Part shown: piece by piece, positions 1 to 8,997 of the stretch
Position numbering within the stretch: position 1 is the stretch's first letter
Layout: every line of letters starts with the position of its first letter
Program-made: the position numbers and the translations under genes
The notes under the pieces: model-generated
Database searches by the model: none
The model's input: the letters and a program-made list of their open reading frames with translations, nothing else
What the model was told of the DNA's origin: nothing
Assembly (NCBI GenBank): GCA_030697365.1
Contig: JAUYQH010000032.1
Location: 61,813 to 125,812, forward strand
Direction: 5' to 3'
DNA length: 64,000 nt
Source of the DNA: Novosphingobium sp.
GTDB taxonomy: Bacteria > Pseudomonadota > Alphaproteobacteria > Sphingomonadales > Sphingomonadaceae

Positions 1-203
1 GCCTGGTAACAGACTTGCCGCGGTCGGGGGGTTTGCGGCGGACGCCCGGCCCACTGTCAACAGCGCGTCACAAATCGCGGTTCAGAGGGCGCGCGGGTCT
101 TTGTAGAAGCGCCCGCGGCCTGCACCCGGATGCGAGTCGCGGGGACAGGGTTCACACGCCTTTTATGACGGCGCCGGGTATCCGGCCAACTGGGGTTTCG
201 ACG

Positions 204-3200
204 ATGCAGCTCAAGTATTTCCTCGCGGCCAGCGCGGCCAGCCTTTCGCTCGCCGGCGGCCTTGTCGCACCGGCCCACGCGCAGGAAACCAGTTCGTCGG
301 TGCGCGGCACCGTGTCGAGCAACGCAGGCGGGGTTTCCGGCGCCCAGGTGACCGTGGTGCACGAACCCTCGGGCACGACCTCGACAACGTCCACGGATGC
401 GAGCGGCAACTTCTCCGCCACTGGCCTGCGCGTGGGCGGGCCTTTCACCGTGAGCGTGGAGGCGGCGGGCTATGAGGGCGCCCAGGTCACCGACCTCTTC
501 CTGCAGGCCGGCACGCCGTATCGCCTGCCGGTGTTGCTTGAAACGCAGCAGGAAATCGTGGTCACCGCTTCGGCGCTCAGGGGAGCGCTCGAGACCTCGA
601 CGGGTCCTATCACGGCGCTCAACCGCGAGGACATTGAAGGTGTGGCCTCGATCAACCGCGACGTGCGAGACCTGGCGCGCCGGGATCCCTTCGCGACCAT
701 TGACCTGACCAACAGCCGGACGATCGAGATCGCCGGCAACAACGGTCGCCTCAATCGCTTCTCGGTCGATGGCGTCGCCTTCGGTGACGACTTCGGACTC
801 AACAATGGCGGCTTGCCGACCAGCCGCGGCCCGGTTCCGTTCGACGCGATCGAGCAGTTTGCCGTGAAGGTCGCGCCATTCGACATCACCGAGGGCAATT
901 TCCAGGGCGGAGCGATCAACGTCGTGCTGCGTTCGGGCGGCAACCGGCTGCGTGGCGGCGCCTTCTTCAGCTATACCGACGACAAGCTGACGGGCGACAC
1001 CACGCGCGGCCGATCGGTCGATCTCGAGTTCGACAGCAAGCAATATGGCGGCGTGCTGTCGGGACCGATCATTCGCGACAAGCTGTTCTTCATGGTGGCT
1101 TACGAAAAGTCCGAAGAAAGCGATCCGTTCGACAGCGGACCCCAGGGCCAGGGGTTTGCTGCGCCGATTCCCAATCTGGCGGCTGCCCAGGTGGACCAGA
1201 TCAGCCAAATCGCCCAGTCGCGGTATTCGTACGATACCCTGGGGGTCATCCGGAACGGCATCGAGGAAGACGAGAAGATCGTCACCAAGCTCGACTGGAA
1301 CGTGACAGACGACCATCGCGCCTCGCTCACCTATATCCGCAACATCGGCAACCAGGCCAACCAGCGCAACACCTCGACCAGCACGACCGCGCCCAGCCTG
1401 GGCCTTTTCTCGACCGGCTACGAGCTGACCGAGGAAGTCAATTCGGGGGTCTTCCAGCTGAACTCGAGCTGGGCGGACAACTTCTCGACCGAGTTGCGCG
1501 TGTCGTACCGCGACTACAATCGAGGCCAGATTTCCTATGGCGAAAAGACCCTCGGGCAGATTTCGGTGTGCCTCGATCCCGCGGCGACAGGCAGTCTTCT
1601 GGCTTGCTCGACAGGCGTGCCGCGCGTGATCTTCGGGCCCGACCAGTTCCGTCATGCCAATGCGCTGAATACCGAAAACCTCGGGGCGGAATTCAAGGCC
1701 ACTCTGACAGCCGGGGATCACAGCTTCAAGTTCCTTGCCGGTTATGCCGATCTGGATGTGTTCAATCTGTTCGTCCCGAACAGCCTGGGGGTTTACTATT
1801 TCGATTCGGTCGCCGATTTCCAGGCAGGGCGCGCGGGTTCGCTGACACTGCAGAATGCGGTGCCGAGCCTTGATCCGAACGACGGGGCCGCCGAGTTCAG
1901 TGCGCAGACCTATAGCTTCGGGCTGCAGGACGATTGGCAGATCGCCGATACTCTGGGGCTGACGATCGGGCTTCGTTACGATTTGCTCGGCGACGAAGTC
2001 GCGCCGCCGCTCAACCTCAACTTCCTGAACCGTCACGGCTTCCACAACCGATCGACGTTCCGCGGCAAAGGCGTGCTGCAGCCGCGGCTGGGCTTCACCT
2101 GGGAGGCAACGGACAGGCTGATCGTCCGCGGCGGCGCCGGCGTCTTCGCCGGCGGCTCGCCCAACGTCTTCTTGTCCAACAGCTTTTCAAACACCGGACA
2201 GCTGACCAACCAGATCGTCATCAACCGCAACACGTCGGCGGCAGGTTGCGACGTGCCAGCGAGCGTTCCCAACGCCGCAACGATCTGCGCCGCGGCGCTT
2301 AACAATGTGGCCCTGACCTCGTTCCCTGCGGCGGTGACCAGCTTCCTGGCCACCAACACCGGCTCGCTTGCGCTGGCCCCGGTCAACGCGATCGATCCCG
2401 ATCTCAAGCTCGCGCGCCAGCTTCGCGCAACCATCTCGGCAGACTATGAGGCCGACCTTGGCCCCTTGGGCGACGGATGGCTGCTTGGCGCCAACCTGCT
2501 CTATGGTAACGTGCTCCAGGGCTACACATGGACCGACATTCGTTCGGTTCCGGTCAGCACTTTGCCTGACGGCCGGCCGCGCTACGCGAATCTGCCGGGT
2601 ACGACAGGCAATAACCAGGACCTGTTGATGACGAACGACAGCCGAGGTCGGTCGTACATCGGTGTAATCCGGTTCGACAAGGATTTCGACTTCGGGCTGA
2701 GCATCGGCGGCAGCTATACGCGGTCCGATGTCAAAGACGTCAACGGCAACACATCGGCCACGGCGAGCTCGCTCTATAATAGCAACGCCATGGTCGGCGC
2801 GAACTTCGCCGCATATGGCCGCTCGATCTACGAGATCCGCGATCAGTGGAAATTCAACGTCGCCTTCTCGCGCGAATTCTTCGGGGACAACACCACTCGC
2901 ATCAATCTGTTCGGCGAATATCGCTCGGGTCGTCCCTACAGCCTGACAATGAACGACTTGGGCGGCGGTCGCTTGCCGGTGTTTGGCACAGTCGGCACCA
3001 ATGGCAGCCCGCTGCTCTATGTTCCGACGCAGGGCGACGCCCGGGTAAGCTTCGATTCGGCGGCCACCGAAGCGGCGTTCAACAGCCTCGTCGATAGTTT
3101 GGGGATCGACAAGTATCGCGGTCGCATCTTGCCGAAGAATAGCCAGACCTCGCCGGACTTCTTCAAGGTCGATTTGAATGTAAGCCAGGAACTGCCGCTG

Positions 3201-3500
3201 TTCGTGGGTGGCGCCAAACTGAAGCTGTTTGCAGACGTGGAGAACGTCCTGAACCTGATCGACAGCGATTGGGGTGCGCTACGCCAGGTCGGGTTCCCCT
3301 ATCTAGCAAGCGTCGTCAGCGTGCAGTGCCTTGCATCCGCGACGCCCACCGGCACTGCGCCGGCTGCGGGGGTGATCAATACCGCCTCGACACAGAACTG
3401 TGCGCAATATCGCTACTCGGGTGTGCGCAACCCGAACGTCAATCTGGTCAGCCGCCAATCGCTCTACGGCATCCGGATCGGCGCGCGGATTGAATTCTAG
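204..3500 (+). CDS. TonB-dependent receptor, Oar-like
   Basis: Outer-membrane receptor of 1,098 residues for TonB-driven import of an unknown substrate. The start at 204 is chosen because it gives a clear signal peptide (MQLKYFLAASAASLSLAGG, cleavage after AHAQ); the open frame runs further upstream without recognisable content. Residues about 30-115 look like a carboxypeptidase-regulatory/CNA-B beta-sandwich (GTVSSNAGGVSGAQVTVV). A plug follows (EIVVTASALRG; SVDGVAFGDDFGLNNGG; GGAINVVLRSGG), then a long beta-barrel ending in the aromatic RIGARIEF typical of outer-membrane proteins. The N-terminal sandwich plus plug is the Oar-type layout common in sphingomonads and xanthomonads. It stands alone, with a strong terminator 27 bases downstream. 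The substrate cannot be read from the sequence. Confidence 0.93.
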   Translation: MQLKYFLAASAASLSLAGGLVAPAHAQETSSSVRGTVSSNAGGVSGAQVTVVHEPSGTTSTTSTDASGNFSATGLRVGGPFTVSVEAAGYEGAQVTDLFLQAGTPYRLPVLLETQQEIVVTASALRGALETSTGPITALNREDIEGVASINRDVRDLARRDPFATIDLTNSRTIEIAGNNGRLNRFSVDGVAFGDDFGLNNGGLPTSRGPVPFDAIEQFAVKVAPFDITEGNFQGGAINVVLRSGGNRLRGGAFFSYTDDKLTGDTTRGRSVDLEFDSKQYGGVLSGPIIRDKLFFMVAYEKSEESDPFDSGPQGQGFAAPIPNLAAAQVDQISQIAQSRYSYDTLGVIRNGIEEDEKIVTKLDWNVTDDHRASLTYIRNIGNQANQRNTSTSTTAPSLGLFSTGYELTEEVNSGVFQLNSSWADNFSTELRVSYRDYNRGQISYGEKTLGQISVCLDPAATGSLLACSTGVPRVIFGPDQFRHANALNTENLGAEFKATLTAGDHSFKFLAGYADLDVFNLFVPNSLGVYYFDSVADFQAGRAGSLTLQNAVPSLDPNDGAAEFSAQTYSFGLQDDWQIADTLGLTIGLRYDLLGDEVAPPLNLNFLNRHGFHNRSTFRGKGVLQPRLGFTWEATDRLIVRGGAGVFAGGSPNVFLSNSFSNTGQLTNQIVINRNTSAAGCDVPASVPNAATICAAALNNVALTSFPAAVTSFLATNTGSLALAPVNAIDPDLKLARQLRATISADYEADLGPLGDGWLLGANLLYGNVLQGYTWTDIRSVPVSTLPDGRPRYANLPGTTGNNQDLLMTNDSRGRSYIGVIRFDKDFDFGLSIGGSYTRSDVKDVNGNTSATASSLYNSNAMVGANFAAYGRSIYEIRDQWKFNVAFSREFFGDNTTRINLFGEYRSGRPYSLTMNDLGGGRLPVFGTVGTNGSPLLYVPTQGDARVSFDSAATEAAFNSLVDSLGIDKYRGRILPKNSQTSPDFFKVDLNVSQELPLFVGGAKLKLFADVENVLNLIDSDWGALRQVGFPYLASVVSVQCLASATPTGTAPAAGVINTASTQNCAQYRYSGVRNPNVNLVSRQSLYGIRIGARIEF

Positions 3501-3526
3501 GGTCCGGCTTGGGAAAGAACAGGTGG

Positions 3527-3568
3527 GGCGCGGGAGGGCACAAGGCCTTCCCGCGCCTCTTCTCTTTT
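3527..3568 (+). terminator. Intrinsic terminator after the TonB receptor
   Basis: A perfect 9-bp stem, GGCGCGGGA (3527-3535) with TCCCGCGCC (3549-3557), is followed by the T-rich run tcttctctttt. It lies just after the receptor stop codon on the same strand. Confidence 0.85.
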
Positions 3569-3878
3569 GTCGGGGATGCGGCGAGCCGATCCCGGCCTGT
3601 GCAAACCGTCACACCCCGAATCGGCAACCTGTGTGAGCTTCGTCACTGCCGACGAGCGCAACGCCGAAGCGTGGGGCGGGCCTGGTTTCAGGCCGGTGTT
3701 GCGGGGGCAGTCGGCGGCATGCCGTGTCGTCCCCTTCACGGCGAAGAGCGACCGGCGCCCGCTGCCTCCGGGGGAGGCATCGAGCGCCGGAAGCGTTTTG
3801 GGGGAATTCTTTGTGAGTGCGGAAGGGGCCTCCGCCCCTTCCTTGCCGCGCCCAGCGCAGCGCAATCAAGAACTCACC
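3569..3878. other. Gene-free stretch between convergent genes, with a 9-bp hairpin
   Basis: No convincing gene lies between the receptor terminator and the mtgA stop codon; the frames that cross it are shadows. It holds a perfect inverted repeat, GGAAGGGGC (3821-3829) and GCCCCTTCC (3834-3842) with a 4-base loop. This could end the minus-strand mtgA transcript, although no U-run follows it on that strand. Confidence 0.5.
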
Positions 3879-4622
3879 TCACCGATAGACGCACGAATCC
3901 AGCCCGTCGCGCCGCACCACCCTGATCCGCGCCGCGATGGTGTTGCCGTGGCGGCGGGTGAAGCCGCGCGCGCCGTTGACCGCGCGGGTGCGCGGCGCGG
4001 GCAGCGCGGCGGCGATCCGCGCCGCCTCGACCGGCGAGAGGCTGGCGGCGGACTTGTTGTAATATCGCTGCGCGCCGCTTTCGGCGCCATACGTCCCGAT
4101 CCCGGTTTCGGCGACGTTGAGATAGACTTCCATGATCCTGCGCTTGGTCCACAGGTTCTCGATCAATACGGTGAACCACGCCTCCAGCCCCTTGCGCAGA
4201 TAGCGGCTCCACCCGGTACCCTGCCACAGGAACACGTTCTTGGCGGTCTGCTGGCTGATCGTCGATCCACCGCGGAGGCGCCCCCTCCCTCTTGCAGACG
4301 CGCGGGCGTTCTTTTCCATAGCGGTCTGTATCGCCGCGCGGTCGAACCCGTCGTGCGAACAGAACTTGCCGTCCTCGCCCGCGATCGCCGCGTCGACCAT
4401 GTCGCGGTCGATCTCGGACAGCGGCGTCCAGTCGCGGGTGAAGCCGTTGGGGTCGGCCAGCATGGTGATCGTCACCGGCACCGGGACGAACCGATAGACC
4501 AGCGCCAGCCCGACACTGAGCACAAGGAACCAAACGATCGCGCGACCGATCAACCAGCCGAGGCGGAACGCGGGACCATGCGATTTGGTAATGCGGCTGG
4601 GCTTGAACAGGGCGAGTGCCAT
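3879..4622 (-). CDS. mtgA: Monofunctional biosynthetic peptidoglycan transglycosylase
   Basis: Inner-membrane GT51 enzyme that polymerises lipid II into glycan strands. It is 247 residues, the normal size for MtgA. One membrane anchor lies at about residues 22-45, followed by the GT51 motifs: EDGKFCSHDGFD with the catalytic Glu83, then RGGSTISQQTAKNVFL, and later RRIMEVYLN. There is no penicillin-binding domain, which separates it from the class A PBP at 27397-29568. It is the last gene of the minus-strand run rluD-rpoH-mtgA, 69 bases after the rpoH stop, so it may be partly co-transcribed with the heat-shock sigma factor. Confidence 0.95.
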   Translation of the reverse strand: MALALFKPSRITKSHGPAFRLGWLIGRAIVWFLVLSVGLALVYRFVPVPVTITMLADPNGFTRDWTPLSEIDRDMVDAAIAGEDGKFCSHDGFDRAAIQTAMEKNARASARGRGRLRGGSTISQQTAKNVFLWQGTGWSRYLRKGLEAWFTVLIENLWTKRRIMEVYLNVAETGIGTYGAESGAQRYYNKSAASLSPVEAARIAAALPAPRTRAVNGARGFTRRHGNTIAARIRVVRRDGLDSCVYR

Positions 4623-4691
4623 GGGATGGGCTTAGCGGGAGGAAGGGCTTTCGCAAATCCTCCCGGCAGCCTGTGTGCGCCGCGAGGAAAT

Positions 4692-5630
4692 TTACCCCGC
4701 CAGCGCCATCCCTCCCCTTGGCGTCAAACGGTCGCCCGCGATGCGCTGCATCGCCTTTTGGAGCTTCTCGAACGCCCGCACTTCGATCTGGCGGACGCGT
4801 TCGCGGCTGACGTTGTAGACCTGGCTCAGTTCCTCGAGCGTCTTGGGCTCTTCGGCGAGGCGGCGGTCGGTGAGGATGTGGCGCTCGCGCTCGTTGAGCA
4901 CGTCGAGCGCTTCGGTCAGCATGTCGTGGCGCAGACCGGCTTCCTCGACATCGGCGACGGTCTCGTCCTGCAAGGGCCGGTCGTCGACCAGCCAGTCCTG
5001 CCACTGCCCGGCGCCGTCCTCGTCGGCGCGCAAGCTGACGTTGAGCGATGCGTCGCCGCCCATCATCATCCGCCGGTTCATGTTGACCACATCGACTTCG
5101 GGCACGCCCAGGTCGGTGGCGATCTTGCGCACGTCGTCGGGGTGAAGGTCCGAATCCTCGAACGCCTCGAGGTTCTTCTTCATCCGCCGCAAGTTGAAGA
5201 ACAGCTTCTTCTGCGCCGCGGTGGTGCCGATCTTGACCAGGCTCCAGCTGCGCAGGATGTACTCCTGGATCGAGGCCTTGATCCACCACATCGCGTAAGT
5301 CGCCAGGCGGAAGCCGCGCTCGGGATCGAATTTCTTCACTCCCTGCATCAGGCCGATGTTGCCTTCGGAAATGAGCTCGGAGACGGGCAGCCCGTATCCG
5401 CGATAGCCCATCGCGATCTTGGCGACGAGCCGCAGATGGCTGGTGACCAGCTGGGCAGCGGCCTCGGGATCCTGGTGCTCTGCAAACCGCTTGGCGAGCA
5501 TGTACTCCTGCTCGGGCGCGAGCAGGGGGAACTTGCGAATCTCCGCCAGATAGCGGTTGAGCCCGGCTTCGCCGCCCATCACGGGCACGGCCGGGAGACT
5601 GGATTTGCGGGTAGTGGGAACCTTACTCAC
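4692..5630 (-). CDS. rpoH: RNA polymerase sigma-32 factor (heat shock)
   Basis: Alternative sigma factor directing RNA polymerase to heat-shock promoters; 312 residues. Region 2 is clear (ELISEGNIGLMQGVKKFDPE, then RLATYAMWWIKASIQEYIL), followed by the RpoH-box signature QKKLFFNLRR, and region 4 (TLEELSQVYNVSRERVRQIE) near the C-terminus. The start codon is GTG at 5630, with AAGGA about 10 bases upstream. It follows rluD by 103 bases on the same strand. That gap probably holds its own promoter, but no convincing element was picked out. Alphaproteobacteria often have two RpoH paralogues; which one this is cannot be settled here. Confidence 0.96.
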   Translation of the reverse strand: MSKVPTTRKSSLPAVPVMGGEAGLNRYLAEIRKFPLLAPEQEYMLAKRFAEHQDPEAAAQLVTSHLRLVAKIAMGYRGYGLPVSELISEGNIGLMQGVKKFDPERGFRLATYAMWWIKASIQEYILRSWSLVKIGTTAAQKKLFFNLRRMKKNLEAFEDSDLHPDDVRKIATDLGVPEVDVVNMNRRMMMGGDASLNVSLRADEDGAGQWQDWLVDDRPLQDETVADVEEAGLRHDMLTEALDVLNERERHILTDRRLAEEPKTLEELSQVYNVSRERVRQIEVRAFEKLQKAMQRIAGDRLTPRGGMALAG

Positions 5631-5733
5631 CTGAACTGCCGTCCTTTCGTCGATCCCCTTGGCCGTCCCCTGTAGCGGGCGGCGACCGGCGGGACCACTG
5701 ATGCTTTCTATCCACTGTGATAGCGATACTCGA

Positions 5734-6702
5734 TTACTTATCGTCCCCTACCTCTGGCGAACCGCCCAATTCGACGATCAGTTCCCGCAAATCGACGGGC
5801 AGCGTGCTGGCGAAGGCCAGCCGTTCGCCGCTGACCGGATGAACGAAGCCGAGGCGCGCGGCGTGGAGCGCCTGGCGGGCGAAGCCGATGCGGGTCAGCA
5901 GCGGGCGAATCGCAGGAGGAGGGCGTCCATAGACCGAATCTCCCACTAGCGGATGGCCGATTGACGCAAGATGAACGCGAACCTGATGGGTTCGTCCGGT
6001 TTCGAGTTTGCACTCCAGATAGGTTGCATACTCAAGCGCCTGAAGCGTCCGGTAATGCGTCACGGCATGCTTGCCGCGGCTCCCGGCGATGTTGGGGCCG
6101 ACCAGCGCCATCTTCTTGCGGTCCGAGGTCGAACGCGCGATCGCGCCGCGGATGGTACCGGCAGGAGGCAGCGGGCGCCCCGCGCACACCGCGCGATAGG
6201 CGCGTTCGATCGAGTGGTCGGCGAACTGGCGGGCGAGCCCCTCGTGCGCAATGTCGCTTTTGGCGACCACCAGCAGTCCCGAAGTGTCCTTGTCGATGCG
6301 GTGGACGATCCCCGGCCGGGCAACCCCGCCGATTCCCGAAAGGTGGCCCCGGCAGTGATGGAGCAGCGCGTTGACCAAGGTGCCGTCGAGATTGCCCGCG
6401 GCGGGGTGGACCACCAGCCCTGCGGGCTTGTCGACCACGATCAGATGTTCGTCCTCGAAGGCAATGGTGAGCGGGATGTCCTGTGCGGCGGCGGCAAGGG
6501 GGACTGCCTCCGGCACGTGGATCGTCCAGCGTGTCCCCGCGGGAAGCTTGGCCGAGGCGGGGAGCACAGGCGTAACCCTGCCTTCACCCAGCAGCGCCTT
6601 GACCCGCTCGCGCGACAACCCGCTCGCCTCGGCCAGTGCCTTGTCGAGCCGAGCGCCGCCCGCTTCGAGCACGCCTTCGATGATGCGTTCGCCGTCCCCC
6701 AC
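5734..6702 (-). CDS. RluA/RluD-family 23S rRNA pseudouridine synthase
   Basis: Isomerises uridines to pseudouridine in RNA, most likely the RluD sites of 23S rRNA. An N-terminal S4 RNA-binding domain (ARLDKALAEASGLSRERVKA) precedes the catalytic domain with HRIDKDTSGLLVVAKSD (catalytic Asp in RIDKDT), RAYRAVCAGRP and GRTHQVRVHLASIGHPLVGD. The start is uncertain because no ATG lies near the S4 domain. GTG at 6702 gives 322 residues; GTG at 6672 is also possible. Neither has a good ribosome site, and the divergent JAMM gene starts only 9 bases away. Its position upstream of rpoH suggests co-transcription. Confidence 0.88.
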   Translation of the reverse strand: MGDGERIIEGVLEAGGARLDKALAEASGLSRERVKALLGEGRVTPVLPASAKLPAGTRWTIHVPEAVPLAAAAQDIPLTIAFEDEHLIVVDKPAGLVVHPAAGNLDGTLVNALLHHCRGHLSGIGGVARPGIVHRIDKDTSGLLVVAKSDIAHEGLARQFADHSIERAYRAVCAGRPLPPAGTIRGAIARSTSDRKKMALVGPNIAGSRGKHAVTHYRTLQALEYATYLECKLETGRTHQVRVHLASIGHPLVGDSVYGRPPPAIRPLLTRIGFARQALHAARLGFVHPVSGERLAFASTLPVDLRELIVELGGSPEVGDDK

Positions 6703-6711
6703 GGCTACAAC

Positions 6712-7113
6712 ATGGGCATGACACTCGATGTGGCAAGGTCCGTTATCGACGCGCTGGTCTGCGAAGCCACGCGCGCTGCGCCCAAAGAGGCGTGCGGACT
6801 GTTGCTGGGGAGTGCGGAGCGGATCGAGGCTGCGGTCCCCGCGCGCAATGTCCATCCCACCCCGCAAACGCATTTCGAGATCGACCCTGCCGCGCTGATC
6901 GCGGCGCACAAGGCGGAGCGGAGTGGTGGGCCGGCGATCACCGGATATTGGCATTCGCATCCCACCGGCAGCACCGCACCTTCCGCCACCGACCAAGCTT
7001 CCGCCAGCGGTGACGGGAAAGTCTGGGCGATCGTTACCCGGGGCGAGGTGGCGTTCTGGCGCGATGCCCCTGGCGGGTTCGAAGCGCTTTCCACCCAAGT
7101 CGTTGCCGGTTAA
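6712..7113 (+). CDS. JAMM/MPN-family metallopeptidase (Mov34/PAD-1-like)
   Basis: Small zinc isopeptidase-type domain of 133 residues. All JAMM residues are present: Glu26 in KEACGLLLG and the HSHP...D motif with His81, His83 and Asp94 (HSHPTGSTAPSATD). Bacterial members remove C-terminal residues or sulfur-carrier peptides from small ubiquitin-like proteins, or act in cysteine synthesis (Mec+). No ThiS/MoaD-like or cysteine-synthase partner is next door, so the substrate is unknown. Starts at 6712 or 6718 are equally plausible; neither has a Shine-Dalgarno sequence. It heads a plus-strand run with chpT (26-base gap) and the amidase. Confidence 0.88.
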   Translation: MGMTLDVARSVIDALVCEATRAAPKEACGLLLGSAERIEAAVPARNVHPTPQTHFEIDPAALIAAHKAERSGGPAITGYWHSHPTGSTAPSATDQASASGDGKVWAIVTRGEVAFWRDAPGGFEALSTQVVAG

Positions 7114-7139
7114 GGCGCTTCAAACGCGCAAGGGATCCG

Positions 7140-7799
7140 ATGACCGATACAGCCGCACTCGATCTCGCCAGCCTGCTGTGTTCGCGGCTGTGCCACGATA
7201 TGCTCTCGCCCGTCGGCGCGTTGTCCAACGGGCTCGAGCTGCTGCGCGACGAGCGCGATCCCGAAATGCGCAAGCGCTGTATGGAGCTGCTCGAGCAGAG
7301 CGCCAAGTCGAGCGCGGACAAGCTGAAGTTTTTCCGCCTCGCGTTCGGCGCCGCGGGCGGGTTCGGCCAGATGGTCGCGGTCCACGAGGCGCGTGAGTTG
7401 ATCACCGCGCTGATCGGCGATTCAGGGCGGGTCACGCTCGACTGGACCGTGTCGAGCGAGGAGCTGCCCAAGGCCGCGGTCAAGACGCTGCTCAACCTCG
7501 CCGCGATCGGGATCGAGGCGCTGGTCCGCGGCGGAACGCTCGAAGTCGGCGCGGAGCTGACCGGCGTTACAGGTGAAGGGGGGGCCAGCGAAATCGTGAT
7601 CCGCGCCGCAGGGCCGCGGATCGCGTTCGACCAGACGATCGGCCACGCGCTCGACGGCTCCCTGCCGATCGGCGAACTGTCCAGCCGCACTGCTCCCGCG
7701 GCGATGATCCATCAGCTTGCCGCCAGCGTCGGCGGGGGGGTCCAGTGGGCGCTCAGCGACGACGCGCTGGTGATGGGCGCAATCCTTCCGCAGGCGTGA
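7140..7799 (+). CDS. chpT: Histidine phosphotransferase ChpT
   Basis: Phosphotransfer protein that, in alphaproteobacteria, passes phosphate from the hybrid kinase CckA to CtrA and CpdR and so controls the cell cycle. It is 219 residues, the usual length. The N-terminal dimerisation helix carries the phospho-acceptor His19 in SRLCHDMLSPVGALSNGLELL, followed by a degenerate HATPase-like domain that lacks the ATP-binding G-boxes. A good ribosome site (AAGG) lies 7 bases before the ATG. ChpT-like proteins are close in sequence to DUF2328 proteins, so the cell-cycle role comes from family knowledge. Confidence 0.9.
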   Translation: MTDTAALDLASLLCSRLCHDMLSPVGALSNGLELLRDERDPEMRKRCMELLEQSAKSSADKLKFFRLAFGAAGGFGQMVAVHEARELITALIGDSGRVTLDWTVSSEELPKAAVKTLLNLAAIGIEALVRGGTLEVGAELTGVTGEGGASEIVIRAAGPRIAFDQTIGHALDGSLPIGELSSRTAPAAMIHQLAASVGGGVQWALSDDALVMGAILPQA

Positions 7800-7811
7800 T
7801 GGACCGCCCCC

Positions 7812-8513
7812 ATGGATGAGCTTGTCCACCGCGAGAACCCGTCACCCAACTGCGACGACCGCGCGCTGCCCATATCGATGGTGGTGCTCCACTATACCGG
7901 GATGCAGACCGCGGCCGAAGCCGAGGCGCGGCTGGTCGATCCCGCGGCCAAAGTCAGCGCGCACTACCTGATCGGCGAGGATGGCGAGGTCGTCCGGCTG
8001 GTGCCCGAAAGCAAGCGCGCGTGGCACGCCGGGCGCAGCTATTGGCGGGGGCTCAACGACATCAATTCGGCCAGCATCGGGATCGAGCTGGTCAATCCCG
8101 GCCACGAGTGGGGCTATCGCAAGTTTCCCAAGCCGCAGATGGAGGCGCTGCTCCCGCTGCTCGCGCGGATCGTCAAGGCGCACGACGTGCCCCGCGCCAA
8201 CGTCGTCGGCCATTCGGATGTGGCGCCAGCGCGCAAGGAAGATCCGGGCGAACTGTTCGACTGGCCGCTGCTCGCGCGTCACAAGCTCGCGCTGCCGATA
8301 CCCAAGGTGGCGCTGGGCGACCCGTTCGACAACGAAGGCGCGGTGCTGCTCGCGATGGAGCGTTTCGGCTACGACGTGACCGACGGTCGCGCCGCGGTGC
8401 GCGCGTTCCAGCGGCGCTGGCGGCCCGCGCTGATCGACGGCGCGATCGATCTCCAGATCGGCGCTATGGTCTTCGCGCTCTTGCTCGACCGCGATCGCGG
8501 GCTTACACGCTGA
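7812..8513 (+). CDS. N-acetylmuramoyl-L-alanine amidase (AmiD/AmpD type)
   Basis: Zinc amidase that cuts the bond between N-acetylmuramic acid and L-alanine in peptidoglycan or its fragments; 233 residues. The Amidase_2 fold shows the zinc ligands His27 (VVLHYTG), His134 (VVGHSDVAP) and Asp144 (RKEDPG), plus IGIELVNPG. The C-terminal 60 residues resemble a peptidoglycan-binding domain (VRAFQRRWRP). No signal peptide or lipobox is visible, which fits a cytoplasmic recycling (AmpD-like) role better than a periplasmic AmiD role, although the domain layout is AmiD-like. It starts 12 bases after chpT, and its stop codon directly abuts rnpB. Confidence 0.9.
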   Translation: MDELVHRENPSPNCDDRALPISMVVLHYTGMQTAAEAEARLVDPAAKVSAHYLIGEDGEVVRLVPESKRAWHAGRSYWRGLNDINSASIGIELVNPGHEWGYRKFPKPQMEALLPLLARIVKAHDVPRANVVGHSDVAPARKEDPGELFDWPLLARHKLALPIPKVALGDPFDNEGAVLLAMERFGYDVTDGRAAVRAFQRRWRPALIDGAIDLQIGAMVFALLLDRDRGLTR

Positions 8514-8960
<447 letters not shown>

Positions 8961-8997
8961 TTCCTTTGGCAACTCAGGCGGTTCGCAAGCTACCCAT

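Noticed and set aside
57..2045. Minus-strand 662-residue open frame over the TonB receptor
   Set aside because: Antisense shadow of a gene with clear signal peptide, plug and barrel on the plus strand.
3567..5675. Plus-strand 702-residue open frame over mtgA and rpoH
   Set aside because: Two well-defined genes with all family motifs lie on the minus strand; the plus frame has no domain.
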